Shown piece after piece: positions 35,255-45,277 of a stretch of 64,000 nucleotides of DNA. The DNA is from Pedobacter sp. KBS0701. GTDB taxonomy: Bacteria > Bacteroidota > Bacteroidia > Sphingobacteriales > Sphingobacteriaceae. The number at the start of each line of letters is the position of its first letter. Positions within the stretch are counted from its first letter, which is position 1. The stretch lies in contig NZ_CP042171.1 of NCBI RefSeq assembly GCF_005938645.2, forward strand, positions 4,030,001 through 4,094,000, given 5' to 3'. Made by a program: the position numbers and the translations under genes. The notes under the pieces were generated by a model, which searched no databases, was not told where the DNA came from, and was given only the letters and a program-made list of their open reading frames with translations.

Positions 35255-36312
35255 AGATTGATACAAAGAGCAGCATTGATTAAAATTTTGGAAATGAGCA
35301 TTTCAACTCCTGTGGCAGACTATAGTCCCGCTATCCCTTCAAGTCCTCGCTGCACTGTGGGCTTTTCGTTCTATCGGGTTTATGATTAGCGGGAAGTACA
35401 GCTAAGCACCATGTAAGCCCAAATAGCAGCACAAATCCAACTAACTAAACTTGATTGAAGTGCTAGCTCCCGGTTTTTCATCGGGACTATAACGCAAAGC
35501 CTGACTGACATTAAAAAAAGCTACAAATGCTGCTTTCCAAAAAACAGACAGCAAATATACAGCTGGAAATAGATTGATACAAAGAGCAGCATTGATTAAA
35601 AATTTTGGAAATGAGCATTTCAACTCCTGTGGCAGACTATAGTCCCGCTATCTCTTCAAGTCCTCGCTGCGCTGTGGGCTTTTCGTTCTATCGGGTTTAT
35701 GATTAACGGGAGGTACAGCTAAGCACCACGTAAGCTCAAATAGCAGTACAAACCCAACTAACTAAACGGGATTGAAGTGGTAGCTCCCGATTTTTCATCG
35801 GGACTATAACGGAAAGCCCGACTGACATTAAAAAAAGCTACAGATGCTGCTTTCCAAAAAACAGACAGCAAATATACAGCTGAAAATAGATTGATACAAA
35901 GAGCAGCATTTATTAAAAATTTTAGAAATGAGCAGTTCAACTCCTGTGGCAGACTATAGTCCCGCTATCTCTTCAAGTCCTCGCTGCGCTGTGGGCTTTT
36001 TGTTCTATCGGGTTTATGATTAACGGGAGGTACAGCTAAGCACCATGCAAGCCCAAATAGCAGCACAAACCCAACTAACTAAACGGGATTGAAGTGGTAG
36101 CTCCCGATTTTTCATCGGGACTATAACGGAAAGCCCGAATAACATTAAAAAAAGCTACAAATGCTGCTTTCCAAAAAACAGACAGCAATATACAGCTGAA
36201 AATAGATTGGTACGTAGAGCAGCATCGATTAAAGATTTTGGAAACGAACATTTCTGCTCCAATGTTGGACTTTAATCCCGCTATCTCTTCAAGTCCTCGC
36301 TCATTCTTCGTT
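35255..36312. repeat. Tandem array of about 317-bp units, three plus a partial fourth
   Basis: The motif GATTGATACAAAGAGCAGCA recurs at 35255, 35572 and 35889 (period 317), with a diverged version at 36205. The units run 35255-35571, 35572-35888, 35889-36204, then a truncated 36205-36312. Each carries a CCCG(A/G)TTTTTCATCGGG hairpin (35469, 35786 and 36103, spacing exactly 317) and a copy of dispersed repeat family 2 (near 35325, 35642 and 35959). A 60-residue frame in the first two units is broken by a one-base loss in the third, so coding is unlikely. Confidence 0.9.
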
Positions 36313-36342
36313 CCATGAAATGGACAAGTTTTGCAGTTACGG

Positions 36343-38112
36343 TTATTTCATTCCTTCTTTCATCCCCTTTTCAAGATATTCCATTGCATTTGCCACATAT
36401 ACCAATGGGGCATTCCAATTGATGGCAATTTCATTACTTGCATAAGAGTTGGCATCATCCAGGTATGATAATTCTGGTTCGGGATCATATTTCAATCCAT
36501 CTTGTTTTTCCCGGTTAGGCCCTCCAACCAGCAACCCTGGAACAGGTTCAGCAATACCATCTGCAAAAGACAGGCGATGATGCGGGTGCATAGGTGATTT
36601 ATAACCAATACCGGTTACAAATGAATAACCCGTGGCATTTTTACCCAAAACGTAATCCAGATTACTAACCGCAGCATCGAGATAAGCATCCTTTTTGGAA
36701 AACAAATAACTCTTAATCAGTAATATGCTTTGATTCATAGCTGAAGAATTACTTCCCCAGGCAAAGTCGTAAAGCGAGGCACCGATTACGGTATGATATG
36801 GGCCTGTTTTAAAAGCAGCCAAGTAGCGATCAGCAAGTGTGAGTATTTTCTTCTTCAAAATACTGGTTACACTTTTGTAACGCTCAGGTAACTGCCCCTC
36901 GCATCTAATCAACGTATAATATCCCAGTATGCCTACATTACTCCAACTGGGTAGGCTCACCTGATCATTTAAACGGGCAAAAAAAGCATCAAAATACGCT
37001 TGCTCTCCGGTTGAGGCCAATAGTTCTGCAGAGGCCCAGGTCCATTCATCTTCTAAGTTCTTATCGCCATAAGTGCCCGTGGTTACTTTAAGGTCTGACG
37101 TTTTGTTGAGCAGATCCTGATCGTAAATAACGCTTGGATTATTTAGCGACCAACGCCAGGCATTCCTGGATGCTAACAGGCAACTATCTGCCAGTCCGGG
37201 ATATTGCTCAGGAAAATGTTTAAAAATACGATAAGCCTGTGCGGCAACAGCGGCTAAATTAAGTGTAGCTGCAGTACCTTTCGCCACTACATAGCGTTTT
37301 GATAAGGCCTTATCTGGCATCACCATGGCGTCGAAATCCAGATTGGTACATTTATGATAAACTCCGCCATCAGCAGGGTCCTGCATTTTGAGCATCCATC
37401 GCAAATTGTAAACAGCCTCTGTTAAAACATCTGGAACTTTGTTTTTTGCATGCGGAATATGCACCTCCTGATTCAGGAAATATTCAGAAAAATCTTCATA
37501 AGCTGAAAGTAAGGTTGAGGTAGAGATCCCACTGTTAACAACATATTTATTGTAATCTCCGGCATCATACCATCCACCAGCAACATTAATTTTACTATCG
37601 GCCTTCCGGTTTTTAGAAGCGGCCGATGGATGAATATAGACTGAAGTATCCGGATGCCCGGCAACACGATTCCATTTCCCTGCATAGTTTACATCCAGTG
37701 CAGATGAGGCACGCTGATAATAGAATGCTTTTAATGCAGCTACTGCAAGATCGTGGTGCACCCCCTCTGCAATCCTAAAAACAGGAGAGTCAGAAACTCC
37801 GGGAATACGGATTATGTATTGGCCAGGTTGATTGAAGGCACTAAAATCTGCTATCCTGGTTTTAATTTTCGAGTAGCCGGTAACCTTTGGTTCAGATAAT
37901 ACACCCGTGTACACTGGTTTTCGGTCTGGCATAGATAACAACTCGAAACCATTAGCTGAAACTGCCTGGAGTACAACCGCACTTTTTTCCAGCTTTGGAT
38001 AATAACCTGACTGGTCCAGAACAATCTCCGGGGGGGCTATTTGTTGAGCAGTAGCCGCAGTTGTAACCAGCGATAACAATATTAAAAACCACCTATATAC
38101 AATGCTATTCAT
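36343..38112 (-). CDS. Glycoside hydrolase family 9 endoglucanase
   Basis: 589 residues: signal peptide (about 1-22, ending TAATAQQ), an N-terminal Ig-like domain (about 25-115) of the CelD_N type with VLDQSGYYPK and FRIAEGVHH, and a GH9 catalytic (alpha/alpha)6 barrel. AGGWYDAGDYNKYVV carries the catalytic Asp, HPHHRLSFADG the substrate His, and YLDDANSYASNEIAINWNAP the acid Glu. GH9 enzymes cut beta-1,4-glucans such as cellulose, and sometimes mixed-linkage glucan or xyloglucan. It is the last gene of the PUL, five bases after the CBM-like gene. Secreted or periplasmic. Confidence 0.94.
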   Translation of the reverse strand: MNSIVYRWFLILLSLVTTAATAQQIAPPEIVLDQSGYYPKLEKSAVVLQAVSANGFELLSMPDRKPVYTGVLSEPKVTGYSKIKTRIADFSAFNQPGQYIIRIPGVSDSPVFRIAEGVHHDLAVAALKAFYYQRASSALDVNYAGKWNRVAGHPDTSVYIHPSAASKNRKADSKINVAGGWYDAGDYNKYVVNSGISTSTLLSAYEDFSEYFLNQEVHIPHAKNKVPDVLTEAVYNLRWMLKMQDPADGGVYHKCTNLDFDAMVMPDKALSKRYVVAKGTAATLNLAAVAAQAYRIFKHFPEQYPGLADSCLLASRNAWRWSLNNPSVIYDQDLLNKTSDLKVTTGTYGDKNLEDEWTWASAELLASTGEQAYFDAFFARLNDQVSLPSWSNVGILGYYTLIRCEGQLPERYKSVTSILKKKILTLADRYLAAFKTGPYHTVIGASLYDFAWGSNSSAMNQSILLIKSYLFSKKDAYLDAAVSNLDYVLGKNATGYSFVTGIGYKSPMHPHHRLSFADGIAEPVPGLLVGGPNREKQDGLKYDPEPELSYLDDANSYASNEIAINWNAPLVYVANAMEYLEKGMKEGMK

Positions 38113-38117
38113 TATAA

Positions 38118-38666
38118 CTACAAATATTTTTCAAACTCAGATTGAGTAATCACTTTCAGACTTACATCATCTATAAACATGGTGCCAGTAACATAACCGA
38201 GCGCGAACAACAATTTTATTTGCGTAACACCTGGCGGAATAATATATGCTTTTTCGTATAACTTCCAATCTTCGTCTCCTGTAACTGAAGCAATGTTGAT
38301 TCCTTCGCCTATTTTAGTACCTTGTTTGTTAAGGGTTTCGAAAAGAAATAATGCCCCATTCCATGATTTTGTTCCGGTACTCACTGCATCTGCTTTAATC
38401 TTCGCACTCATGAGTATATACTGGGTATTTTTAGGCAAAAAAACGACCTGATGCATACCGGTCCATTTAGAAGAATCTGAAGAAAATATAGCGCTACTCA
38501 TTTTCCCGGAGCTATACATGTAAGGCGTTGCCTTTGCTGAATAATCAACCCACCCATCCAACTCATTTTCAAAGCCACCATTAACCACCAGGTTTTTTTG
38601 TGCAAATACGGTAGAACTAGTTACCAGCATGACGATGCCAACTAGCATATATTGTATTAATTTCAT
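38118..38666 (-). CDS. Secreted carbohydrate-binding-module-like protein
   Basis: 182 residues with a signal peptide ending VFAQ (about residue 23). The rest is a beta-sandwich of the CBM4/9-like type: NLVVNGGFENELDGWVDYS at the front, ILMSAKIKADAV in the middle and GTMFIDDVSLKVI at the end. It has no catalytic domain. It presumably helps the GH9 enzyme or surface proteins hold the glucan. Five bases separate it from GH9. A REP-like element lies in the gap before it. Confidence 0.75.
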   Translation of the reverse strand: MKLIQYMLVGIVMLVTSSTVFAQKNLVVNGGFENELDGWVDYSAKATPYMYSSGKMSSAIFSSDSSKWTGMHQVVFLPKNTQYILMSAKIKADAVSTGTKSWNGALFLFETLNKQGTKIGEGINIASVTGDEDWKLYEKAYIIPPGVTQIKLLFALGYVTGTMFIDDVSLKVITQSEFEKYL

Positions 38667-38737
38667 TGATTAATTATTTAAAATTATAAATCCAAAGGTT
38701 GTATCTACTACCATTGATAGATTTCGAATAAAAAGGA

Positions 38738-38840
38738 TCGTCATCCCGATCCGATAGCAATCGGATGTAGCGCAGCGAAATGGAGAGATCTTTTGAGACA
38801 GATTTCTCGACTGCGTTGCACTACGCTCGAAATGACGATA
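38738..38840. repeat. REP-like imperfect palindrome
   Basis: The left arm CGTCATCCCGATCCGATAG, then ATGGAGAGATCTTTTGAGA; the right arm AGATTTCTCGACTGCG, then CGCTCGAAATGACGAT. It lies inside the PUL between the SGBP and CBM genes. Confidence 0.75.
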
Positions 38841-38882
38841 ACTCTAGGAAGCTACCTCATTAAGCTAAAAGATCTCCTTAAA

Positions 38883-39995
38883 CTAGTACACTCCAATATC
38901 ATCCAGGTAAATGGTTTCCGGTGCGTTGCCACTCAATTCCTGAAACCCGATCCAACTTAGACTTGCAGGTTTGCCCGGATGACTCGCATTCTGGAAACGA
39001 TCCAAAGGAACTACATAATTAGTCCACTTGCCGGCATGCAGTACAACACTTACATTACGGTTGTCAAAATCATCTAATGCAACCTTTACCACTTTACCTT
39101 CAGTACCCGCTGTGCCATAAATAGAAAACTTAACATAGGTTTTGTCACTTAGATCAACAGCGTTATTACTGCCTACTGCATATCCTGCATAACTTCCGGT
39201 ATAGGTAAGTTTGATTGAATGGGTACCGCGTTTTACCATCTCGGTACTATTTACGTCAGCGTTAGCACCTCCAAAATTGAAATCGTAACCAGCTGTTATT
39301 TCATCATCATAAAATAAATGGCTGAATCCAAATGGCAGTAATATTGGAACCACAACACCATCGTAAGATACATACGGACCAGTACCCGTGCCACCTGGAG
39401 TAGTAACACTTACTGCACCAAGCGCACCTGTTGGAACAGTTACCTTAAGTTCAGTACTGGTTGAAGAGATTATCCTGGCTTCTGTTGTACCGAATTTAAC
39501 ACTTGATACCTGATCAAAACGCAAGCCGGTAATGGTAATTACATCGCCGGGATTACCAGCAAATTGACTCAAATCACTAATCGCCGGAGCAGGTTGTTTA
39601 ATACTAAAATTAAAGGAAGTGGTACCAAACGAATTGGTCAGTGTTAATTTCCCTGTTTGATTGATCCAGGTGGCGGTTGTTGGGATCATCACCACAATGC
39701 TGTTATCACTAAAAAGAGCAGTATTAAGATAGGCTGATGCCCCATTAAATTCGACTTTGTTGGTCGATTTCAAATTTACCCCTTCTATAACATAAGTAAC
39801 GCCAAGATCGCCGGAAGTAACTGTTGAATCCAACGGGGTAAGGTTACTATCTCCTGGCCTTACTAAAGTACGAACCCGGGTAATGCTTGGCGCGCCCTGT
39901 CCTTCTTTTTCCTTTTTGCAGGATGTGGCAAAGATCAGCATGCAGAATATACCAATAAAATAAATGGCTATAGTATTTTTATATAACGTTTTCAT
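38883..39995 (-). CDS. IPT/TIG-domain surface glycan-binding lipoprotein (SGBP)
   Basis: 370 residues. Lipoprotein signal with lipobox FATSC (Cys26), followed by KKEKEG, which suits surface export. Two IPT/TIG Ig-like domains (about 35-125: VTYVIEGVNLKSTNKVEFNG; about 135-210: PGDVITITGLRFDQVSSVKFG) precede a C-terminal beta-sandwich ligand-binding domain ending in ETIYLDDIGVY. The order resembles the SGBPs found next to SusD in beta-glucan PULs. It starts six bases after the susD stop. Glycan specificity is inferred. Confidence 0.85.
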   Translation of the reverse strand: MKTLYKNTIAIYFIGIFCMLIFATSCKKEKEGQGAPSITRVRTLVRPGDSNLTPLDSTVTSGDLGVTYVIEGVNLKSTNKVEFNGASAYLNTALFSDNSIVVMIPTTATWINQTGKLTLTNSFGTTSFNFSIKQPAPAISDLSQFAGNPGDVITITGLRFDQVSSVKFGTTEARIISSTSTELKVTVPTGALGAVSVTTPGGTGTGPYVSYDGVVVPILLPFGFSHLFYDDEITAGYDFNFGGANADVNSTEMVKRGTHSIKLTYTGSYAGYAVGSNNAVDLSDKTYVKFSIYGTAGTEGKVVKVALDDFDNRNVSVVLHAGKWTNYVVPLDRFQNASHPGKPASLSWIGFQELSGNAPETIYLDDIGVY

Positions 39996-40001
39996 ATTAG
40001 C

Positions 40002-41579
40002 TTATTTAAAATTGTAAGGCACTGGAGCCAATAGTAATTTTGGATTTAGAATGGTTTCTGTTGTAGGATAAGGCAAACGGAAATTGGCATCGGTTGGGGT
40101 ATACTTTTGCCCCCAGATTACAACAGGTGTAGTGTTGCTGTAAATTCCTCTTTCCTGGTTAGAGATAATGGCAATTGCTTTAGGATGCGAGGTCACATTA
40201 AAACCATCTAACCTACCCAGATCAAACCAGTAATCAGCCTCGAAAACGAACTCCATGCGACGTTCCTGATAAATATCCTGGATGGTAATCGAAGTTTTAG
40301 GGATTAAGCCGGCCCTTCTTCTGATTTTGTTAAAAGGTATCAACGCCGCATCATCAGAAGTACGATCGGCACCAGCAAGCACAGCTTCTGCTTCAATTAA
40401 CAATACATCGGCATAACGCATTAGATAAGTATTATTACCAGCAGAAAATGCTGCACCTTTACCACCATTATCTGCAGGTGTACCCACTACATATTTTTTA
40501 ATAAATGCCGGCATCCCTTGGGCAACGGCTCCGGCAGGTAGAGTGTAACCACCTTTAGCCTGGTTAATTTCAGGGTAAACATCGCCCTGCATCATCACCG
40601 TTGGCTTTCTCCTTAGATCGCCAGGCTCGAAAGCAGTAAGCAAATCTATAGAGGGCGTAACACTTCCGTAACCATCTCCCGTACCCGTAATTTCAGAGTT
40701 AAAGGCAAGGAAAGATTGTAAAGCATTACCATGACCATACGAAGATCCACCCAGCCATTGAATAGCCGCAACACTTTCTTCGTTGTTATTATTGGCCGTT
40801 TTAAATAAATCAGCATAGGTTTTGCCCGAAATATCTATTCCATACAATTTAAATTCGCCACTATTGATTACCTGCTCGGCTTTTAACCGAGCATTCGAAT
40901 AATCGCGCATGTACAAATAAACTTTAGCCAATAATGCAGATGCTGATCCACTGGATACTTTACCCTGAGAAACAGAACCCGTTCTGATCATTTTATCACA
41001 ATTATCTTCCGCAAATTTGAGGTCGTTAATGATAAACTTGTAAACATCAGTTACCGGGTTGGTATTAATCTGGTAATTGTTCACATAATCCAGGCTATTT
41101 TCGATAATTGGCACATTTCCCCATGTTCTTACTAAATAAAAATAAGCCATAGCCCGCATAAATCTCGCTTCGCCAATGGCATTATTAACGATTGGTGCAG
41201 GCACGCTGGCTGGGACTTTCGCCTTCAGGTTATTAATCAACGCATTAGATTGTGCAATTACACTATATAGCGAATTCCAGGCTGATGCCAATTGGGTATT
41301 ATCTCCTGTTACAGAAAAATTCCCAAAATTGATCACATCCGGAGAATACGTGTGTGCGTTGCCACTTAGCAATTCTGAAATACACCAGGACGCTTTGGCA
41401 TTCCAATCGAACCATGGCGAATTATATAAGGCAATTGTACTGGCCTGAACCTGCTCGGTATTTTGGTAAAAATTATCAGCACTGAGCGAATCCTGTGGAG
41501 GAATATTAAAAAATTCTTTTTTACAGCCCGCGCTAACAATGGCTATAAAAATAAAGCTGTATATTAAATATGATTTCAT
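40002..41579 (-). CDS. SusD-family glycan-binding lipoprotein (PUL 1)
   Basis: 525 residues starting at MKSYLIYSFIFIAIVSAGC; the frame also opens 12 codons upstream. The lipobox VSAGC marks Cys19. Typical SusD features are PPQDSLSADNFYQ, the helical-repeat region with EARFMRAMAYFYLVRTWG, GYTLPAGAVAQ, YADVLLIEAEAV, NKIRRRAGL and IYQERRMEFVFEADYWFDLGRL near the C-terminus. It binds the glycan at the cell surface, above SusC. It follows the SusC gene by 22 bases. Confidence 0.95.
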   Translation of the reverse strand: MKSYLIYSFIFIAIVSAGCKKEFFNIPPQDSLSADNFYQNTEQVQASTIALYNSPWFDWNAKASWCISELLSGNAHTYSPDVINFGNFSVTGDNTQLASAWNSLYSVIAQSNALINNLKAKVPASVPAPIVNNAIGEARFMRAMAYFYLVRTWGNVPIIENSLDYVNNYQINTNPVTDVYKFIINDLKFAEDNCDKMIRTGSVSQGKVSSGSASALLAKVYLYMRDYSNARLKAEQVINSGEFKLYGIDISGKTYADLFKTANNNNEESVAAIQWLGGSSYGHGNALQSFLAFNSEITGTGDGYGSVTPSIDLLTAFEPGDLRRKPTVMMQGDVYPEINQAKGGYTLPAGAVAQGMPAFIKKYVVGTPADNGGKGAAFSAGNNTYLMRYADVLLIEAEAVLAGADRTSDDAALIPFNKIRRRAGLIPKTSITIQDIYQERRMEFVFEADYWFDLGRLDGFNVTSHPKAIAIISNQERGIYSNTTPVVIWGQKYTPTDANFRLPYPTTETILNPKLLLAPVPYNFK

Positions 41580-41601
41580 TTTGTTCAATAATTGTAGGTC
41601 A

Positions 41602-44600
41602 CTAAAATTGTGCATTTATCCCAAAAGTGATGGTCCTGGCAATTGGATATCTTCCCAGGTCGATATTATTTAAAATGGCACTCTGGTTCATCGCCCCGAT
41701 TTCCGGATCATAACCCTTATATTTTGTAAAGGTGTAAAGGTTTTGTACGCTTGAGTACACTTTTAAATTGGAGAATTTAAATTTCCTGATCCATGAAGCA
41801 GGTACCCTGTAACCCAAACTAACATTCTGTATGCGCAAGAAAGATCCACTTTCTACATAACGGTCTGATACAAACAGATTGGGGTTATCAATACCGATTT
41901 TAGGTGCAGGAATGTTGGAATCAGGATTTTGTGGTGACCAGAAATTACTATATGCCGCATATTGATTCTGATATACTGCAGCCAGGTTGCCCATGGTATT
42001 GTTTAACAGGTTCATAATTTTGGAGCCGTAAGATCCGTTCAGGAACAAGGTAAAATCAAAAGCTTTATAACTAAAAGTATTGGTAATACCATACGTAAAT
42101 TTAGGATTTGGATTTCCGATTGCTGTACGGTCTTTTTCGTTTATTACCCCATCACCATTAACGTCTTCATATTGCACATCGCCCAACCAGGTACTACTGC
42201 TATTGTTGGCAATGCCACGGCCAAACTGAACTGGAGCAGATTGAAGCTGCGCTTGCGTTTTAAATATTCCCTTTACTTTATAACCATAAAATTCACCTAC
42301 TGATCTGCCTACCACAGTACGGGTAACCGGAGTTTGAAGGTAAGCATTGGTTACTGTGCCAAAAAGTTCGGTTAGGCCGTTACCAAGTTCTTTGACTTCG
42401 TTGTTATAATGTGATAGCACAACACTTGTATTCCATTTGAAATCGCCTTTTTCAAAATTGCGCGAGTTGATATTCAAATCAAAACCTACGTTATCAATTT
42501 TCCCAAGATTTACATAGGGAGGGTTAATACCGCCCAAATAATCAGGACCACCCACTAAATAGGCTGGAAGCGTAAGCTGGAATAAGAAGTCTTTTGAAGT
42601 TTTTTTGTAAACATCTATACTCGTGCTAATCCTACCGTTTAAAAAGCTCATATCAACACCACCATTGTATTGGATAGAGGTTTGCCATTTTAGTGATTTA
42701 TTATCGATCCGTCCGGCAAGAAAACCAGTTCCCAAACCCGTTTGTGAAGATCTTAACAAAGAGCTGTATAAATAATTGGGAACATCCTGGTTACCCACCT
42801 CTCCGTAACCCAAACGGATCTTAAGCCCGTTTACTACCTTATTGATCCCTTTCATAAATGGTTCTTCAGATAATTTCCAGGAGGCCGCAAATGATGGGAA
42901 ATAACCAGATTGAGACCCTTCAGCGAACTTAGAAGTCTTGTCTCTTCTGATTGTTGAAGTAAGGCTATATTTAGAATTATAGGTATAAATGGCACGTGCG
43001 TAAACCGACTCCTGGCGTTGCGTACCAATATATTCATCATTGGTAGCTGTTACAGCCTGACCTAAATTCAGTGATTGTACATCGTTACTGTAAAATCCCT
43101 GGCGTGTTCCTTCAATCCCTCTCCAGTTTGACTGCTGCACCTCGTAACCTAAAATGGCACTAAGGTTATGCTTTTGACCAAAAGTCTGGTTGTAATTAAG
43201 ATATTCTTTCCAGATTAAAAATGTACTTTGCTGGAATCTTTCCTTTAACGACGCGGTAGGATTGGTAAAACGGCCCCAAGAATAACTCGGCGTAAATACA
43301 TTATTATCTGAGAAATTAAAATCACCTCCAAGTTCCGATCTTAGCGACAATGGCTTAAGAAACTTAATTTCGTTATAAATATTGGTGTTGATATTCGTCC
43401 TGTTCAGCTTATTTTTAATTTGCTGCGCCTGGGCCACCGGATTTAATGCAGCAGCGGCAGCAAGTGGATCAGATAAAGGAGGACCAGTATACGAACCATC
43501 AAGGTTAGTTACAGCTAAATCAGGAGCCTGCAATAAAGCATTGTAAATGATCCCGTTATTATCACTGGTCACTACATTTTCTGCAGACCGGCTTCCGGTT
43601 AAGGTAATTCCAAGTTTAAACCATTCCTTTACCTGGGCATCAGCATTTACCCGAAGACTATAGCGGCGAAAATCTGAACCGATAACTGTACCATCCTGCC
43701 CGAGGTATCCACCAGAAATGTAATAGTTTAGTCCCTCTTTACCCCCGGAAACAGCTACCTGATGACTCTGCTGTGGTGCAGTTGTAAATATTTCCTTTTG
43801 CCAGTTGGTACCCTCTCCCAATACTGAAGGATCTGCAAATTCGACCCTTCTTCCGGTACCGTAAATATCACCCAGTGAATTTTGAAGTGCTGCATACTGG
43901 CGAAGATTCATTACATCCATATACCTTGCCACACGCTGGAAACCGTAATAACCATCATAATTTATCGAAGAATTACCGCTCCTACCCCTTTTGGTAGTGA
44001 TGATAATTACCCCATTTGAAGCCCGGTTTCCGTATATTGCTGTTGCAGATGCATCTTTTAGTACATCAATCGACTCAATGTCATTTGGATTGATCAAAGA
44101 TAACGGACTTACGGTAGTCTGCGAATTGGCATTAGAAGATGAAGCCTGTAAAGGAGATCTTCCGCTGGTACTCTGATTGCCCGCATCGCCTGAAATCGGC
44201 ACACCATCTATCACATATAAAGGCTCATTACTACCGCTTAAAGAGGTTACTCCACGTACACGTACAGATGTATTGCTACCGGGTGCACCAGAATTTTGCG
44301 AAATCGTAAGTCCTGAAGCTCTGCCCTGCAGCATTTGATCGATACTGGTTTGAGGCACATTGGCAATATCGGAAGCTTTTACAGACGAAATAGATCCATT
44401 AAGATCTGTACGTTTTTGAGTTCCGTAACCAATCACCACCACATCAGAAAGTGATGTAGTCTGTGCCTTAAGTACCACATTCAGTACGCGATTATTGCCC
44501 GGACTAATCTCCTGAGGTTCCATCCCAACAAAAGAAAATACGAGGGTCGTCGATCCGGCAGGCAGAGAAATCTTGTATTTACCATTGATATCTGTAATGG

Positions 44601-45075
44601 TTGATTGTTTAGTCCCCTTCACATTAACGGCTACCCCGGGAAGCGTTACCCCTTTTTCATCACTCACCGTACCAGAAATCTCTATATCCCGAACGGAGAT
44701 AGATGTAAATGGCGAATAGGTATTCTTTTTAAGAATAATTGTTTTTTTGATGATTTTGAAATCGAGATTGGTATTTTTTAAAACCACGCCCATTACCTGC
44801 TCAATAGGCATGTCGGTTACGTTAAGGTTTACTTTATATTTATCGTAAATATCAGCACGTCTGAAAAGCAAGTGGTAACCACTCTGTTTTTCTATTTGCT
44901 TTAAGATGGAAATAATGTCAGAATTATTCTGTTTAAGCGTTAGATTCTGACTGAAGCTGCTAGCGCTAACCTGCATAAGGGTAAGCGTAAAGAAAAGCAC
45001 TACGAGTCTCATTGTTAACAGGATTTGATAAGAATCACGGCGCAATACCTGCCTGATCCTAAAAAATAAATTCAT
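41602..45075 (-). CDS. SusC-family TonB-dependent transporter with STN domain (PUL 1)
   Basis: 1157 residues. Signal peptide (cleavage near SASSFSQ), an STN/secretin-N signalling domain (about 44-118, LKQIEKQSGYHLLFRRADIY), a carboxypeptidase-regulatory-like domain (about 133-190) and a plug (GTQKRTDLNGSISSVK, VRVRGVTSLSGSNEPLYVID). The beta-barrel ends NIDLGRYPIARTITFGINAQF-like. The STN domain links it to the FecR/ECF-sigma pair upstream, which it would signal on ligand uptake. Known pattern: ECF / FecR / SusC. Energised by TonB. It precedes SusD by 22 bases. Confidence 0.95.
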   Translation of the reverse strand: MNLFFRIRQVLRRDSYQILLTMRLVVLFFTLTLMQVSASSFSQNLTLKQNNSDIISILKQIEKQSGYHLLFRRADIYDKYKVNLNVTDMPIEQVMGVVLKNTNLDFKIIKKTIILKKNTYSPFTSISVRDIEISGTVSDEKGVTLPGVAVNVKGTKQSTITDINGKYKISLPAGSTTLVFSFVGMEPQEISPGNNRVLNVVLKAQTTSLSDVVVIGYGTQKRTDLNGSISSVKASDIANVPQTSIDQMLQGRASGLTISQNSGAPGSNTSVRVRGVTSLSGSNEPLYVIDGVPISGDAGNQSTSGRSPLQASSSNANSQTTVSPLSLINPNDIESIDVLKDASATAIYGNRASNGVIIITTKRGRSGNSSINYDGYYGFQRVARYMDVMNLRQYAALQNSLGDIYGTGRRVEFADPSVLGEGTNWQKEIFTTAPQQSHQVAVSGGKEGLNYYISGGYLGQDGTVIGSDFRRYSLRVNADAQVKEWFKLGITLTGSRSAENVVTSDNNGIIYNALLQAPDLAVTNLDGSYTGPPLSDPLAAAAALNPVAQAQQIKNKLNRTNINTNIYNEIKFLKPLSLRSELGGDFNFSDNNVFTPSYSWGRFTNPTASLKERFQQSTFLIWKEYLNYNQTFGQKHNLSAILGYEVQQSNWRGIEGTRQGFYSNDVQSLNLGQAVTATNDEYIGTQRQESVYARAIYTYNSKYSLTSTIRRDKTSKFAEGSQSGYFPSFAASWKLSEEPFMKGINKVVNGLKIRLGYGEVGNQDVPNYLYSSLLRSSQTGLGTGFLAGRIDNKSLKWQTSIQYNGGVDMSFLNGRISTSIDVYKKTSKDFLFQLTLPAYLVGGPDYLGGINPPYVNLGKIDNVGFDLNINSRNFEKGDFKWNTSVVLSHYNNEVKELGNGLTELFGTVTNAYLQTPVTRTVVGRSVGEFYGYKVKGIFKTQAQLQSAPVQFGRGIANNSSSTWLGDVQYEDVNGDGVINEKDRTAIGNPNPKFTYGITNTFSYKAFDFTLFLNGSYGSKIMNLLNNTMGNLAAVYQNQYAAYSNFWSPQNPDSNIPAPKIGIDNPNLFVSDRYVESGSFLRIQNVSLGYRVPASWIRKFKFSNLKVYSSVQNLYTFTKYKGYDPEIGAMNQSAILNNIDLGRYPIARTITFGINAQF

Positions 45076-45140
45076 ATCTTTATGGAGTTTTGGTTAAATT
45101 ATAATGTTGTCTAAATCGGATTGTAAGTAACCTTTACAAT

Positions 45141-45177
45141 AACCGGATGTGGTGCAAACACTATCCGGTTTTTTCTT
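45141..45177 (+). terminator. Plus-strand hairpin with T-tail upstream of susC
   Basis: AACCGGAT (45141-45148) pairs with ATCCGGTT (45163-45170), followed by TTTTCTT on the plus strand. All genes nearby are on the minus strand, so this would end an antisense RNA rather than a known gene. It also folds in the susC leader. No promoter was seen for it. Confidence 0.4.
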
Positions 45178-45277
45178 AAATAGCATAGTTACGCCTTCAC
45201 ATTATACAGTATTGTAGTAGTTTCTCATGTTTGAATATTTATTTGGTTAAAATTTATTTTTTACCGATTACGTCTCT

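Noticed and set aside
34822..35301. 159-residue antisense frame over the end of the kinase gene
   Set aside because: It lies opposite a well-supported histidine kinase HATPase domain and shares its N-terminal part with the array repeat. Composition is not coding-like.
35441..35940. 60-residue minus-strand frames repeated in two array units
   Set aside because: They repeat only because the DNA repeats. The third unit breaks the frame by one base, and the first unit has a different upstream extension. The DNA looks like a repeat element, not a gene family.
35255..36312. CRISPR array
   Set aside because: Units are 317 bases and contiguous, with no short repeats separated by unique spacers, and no cas genes in the window.
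35255..36312. Integron-type cassette array
   Set aside because: Units are near-identical rather than carrying different genes, and there is no integrase or recognisable attC.
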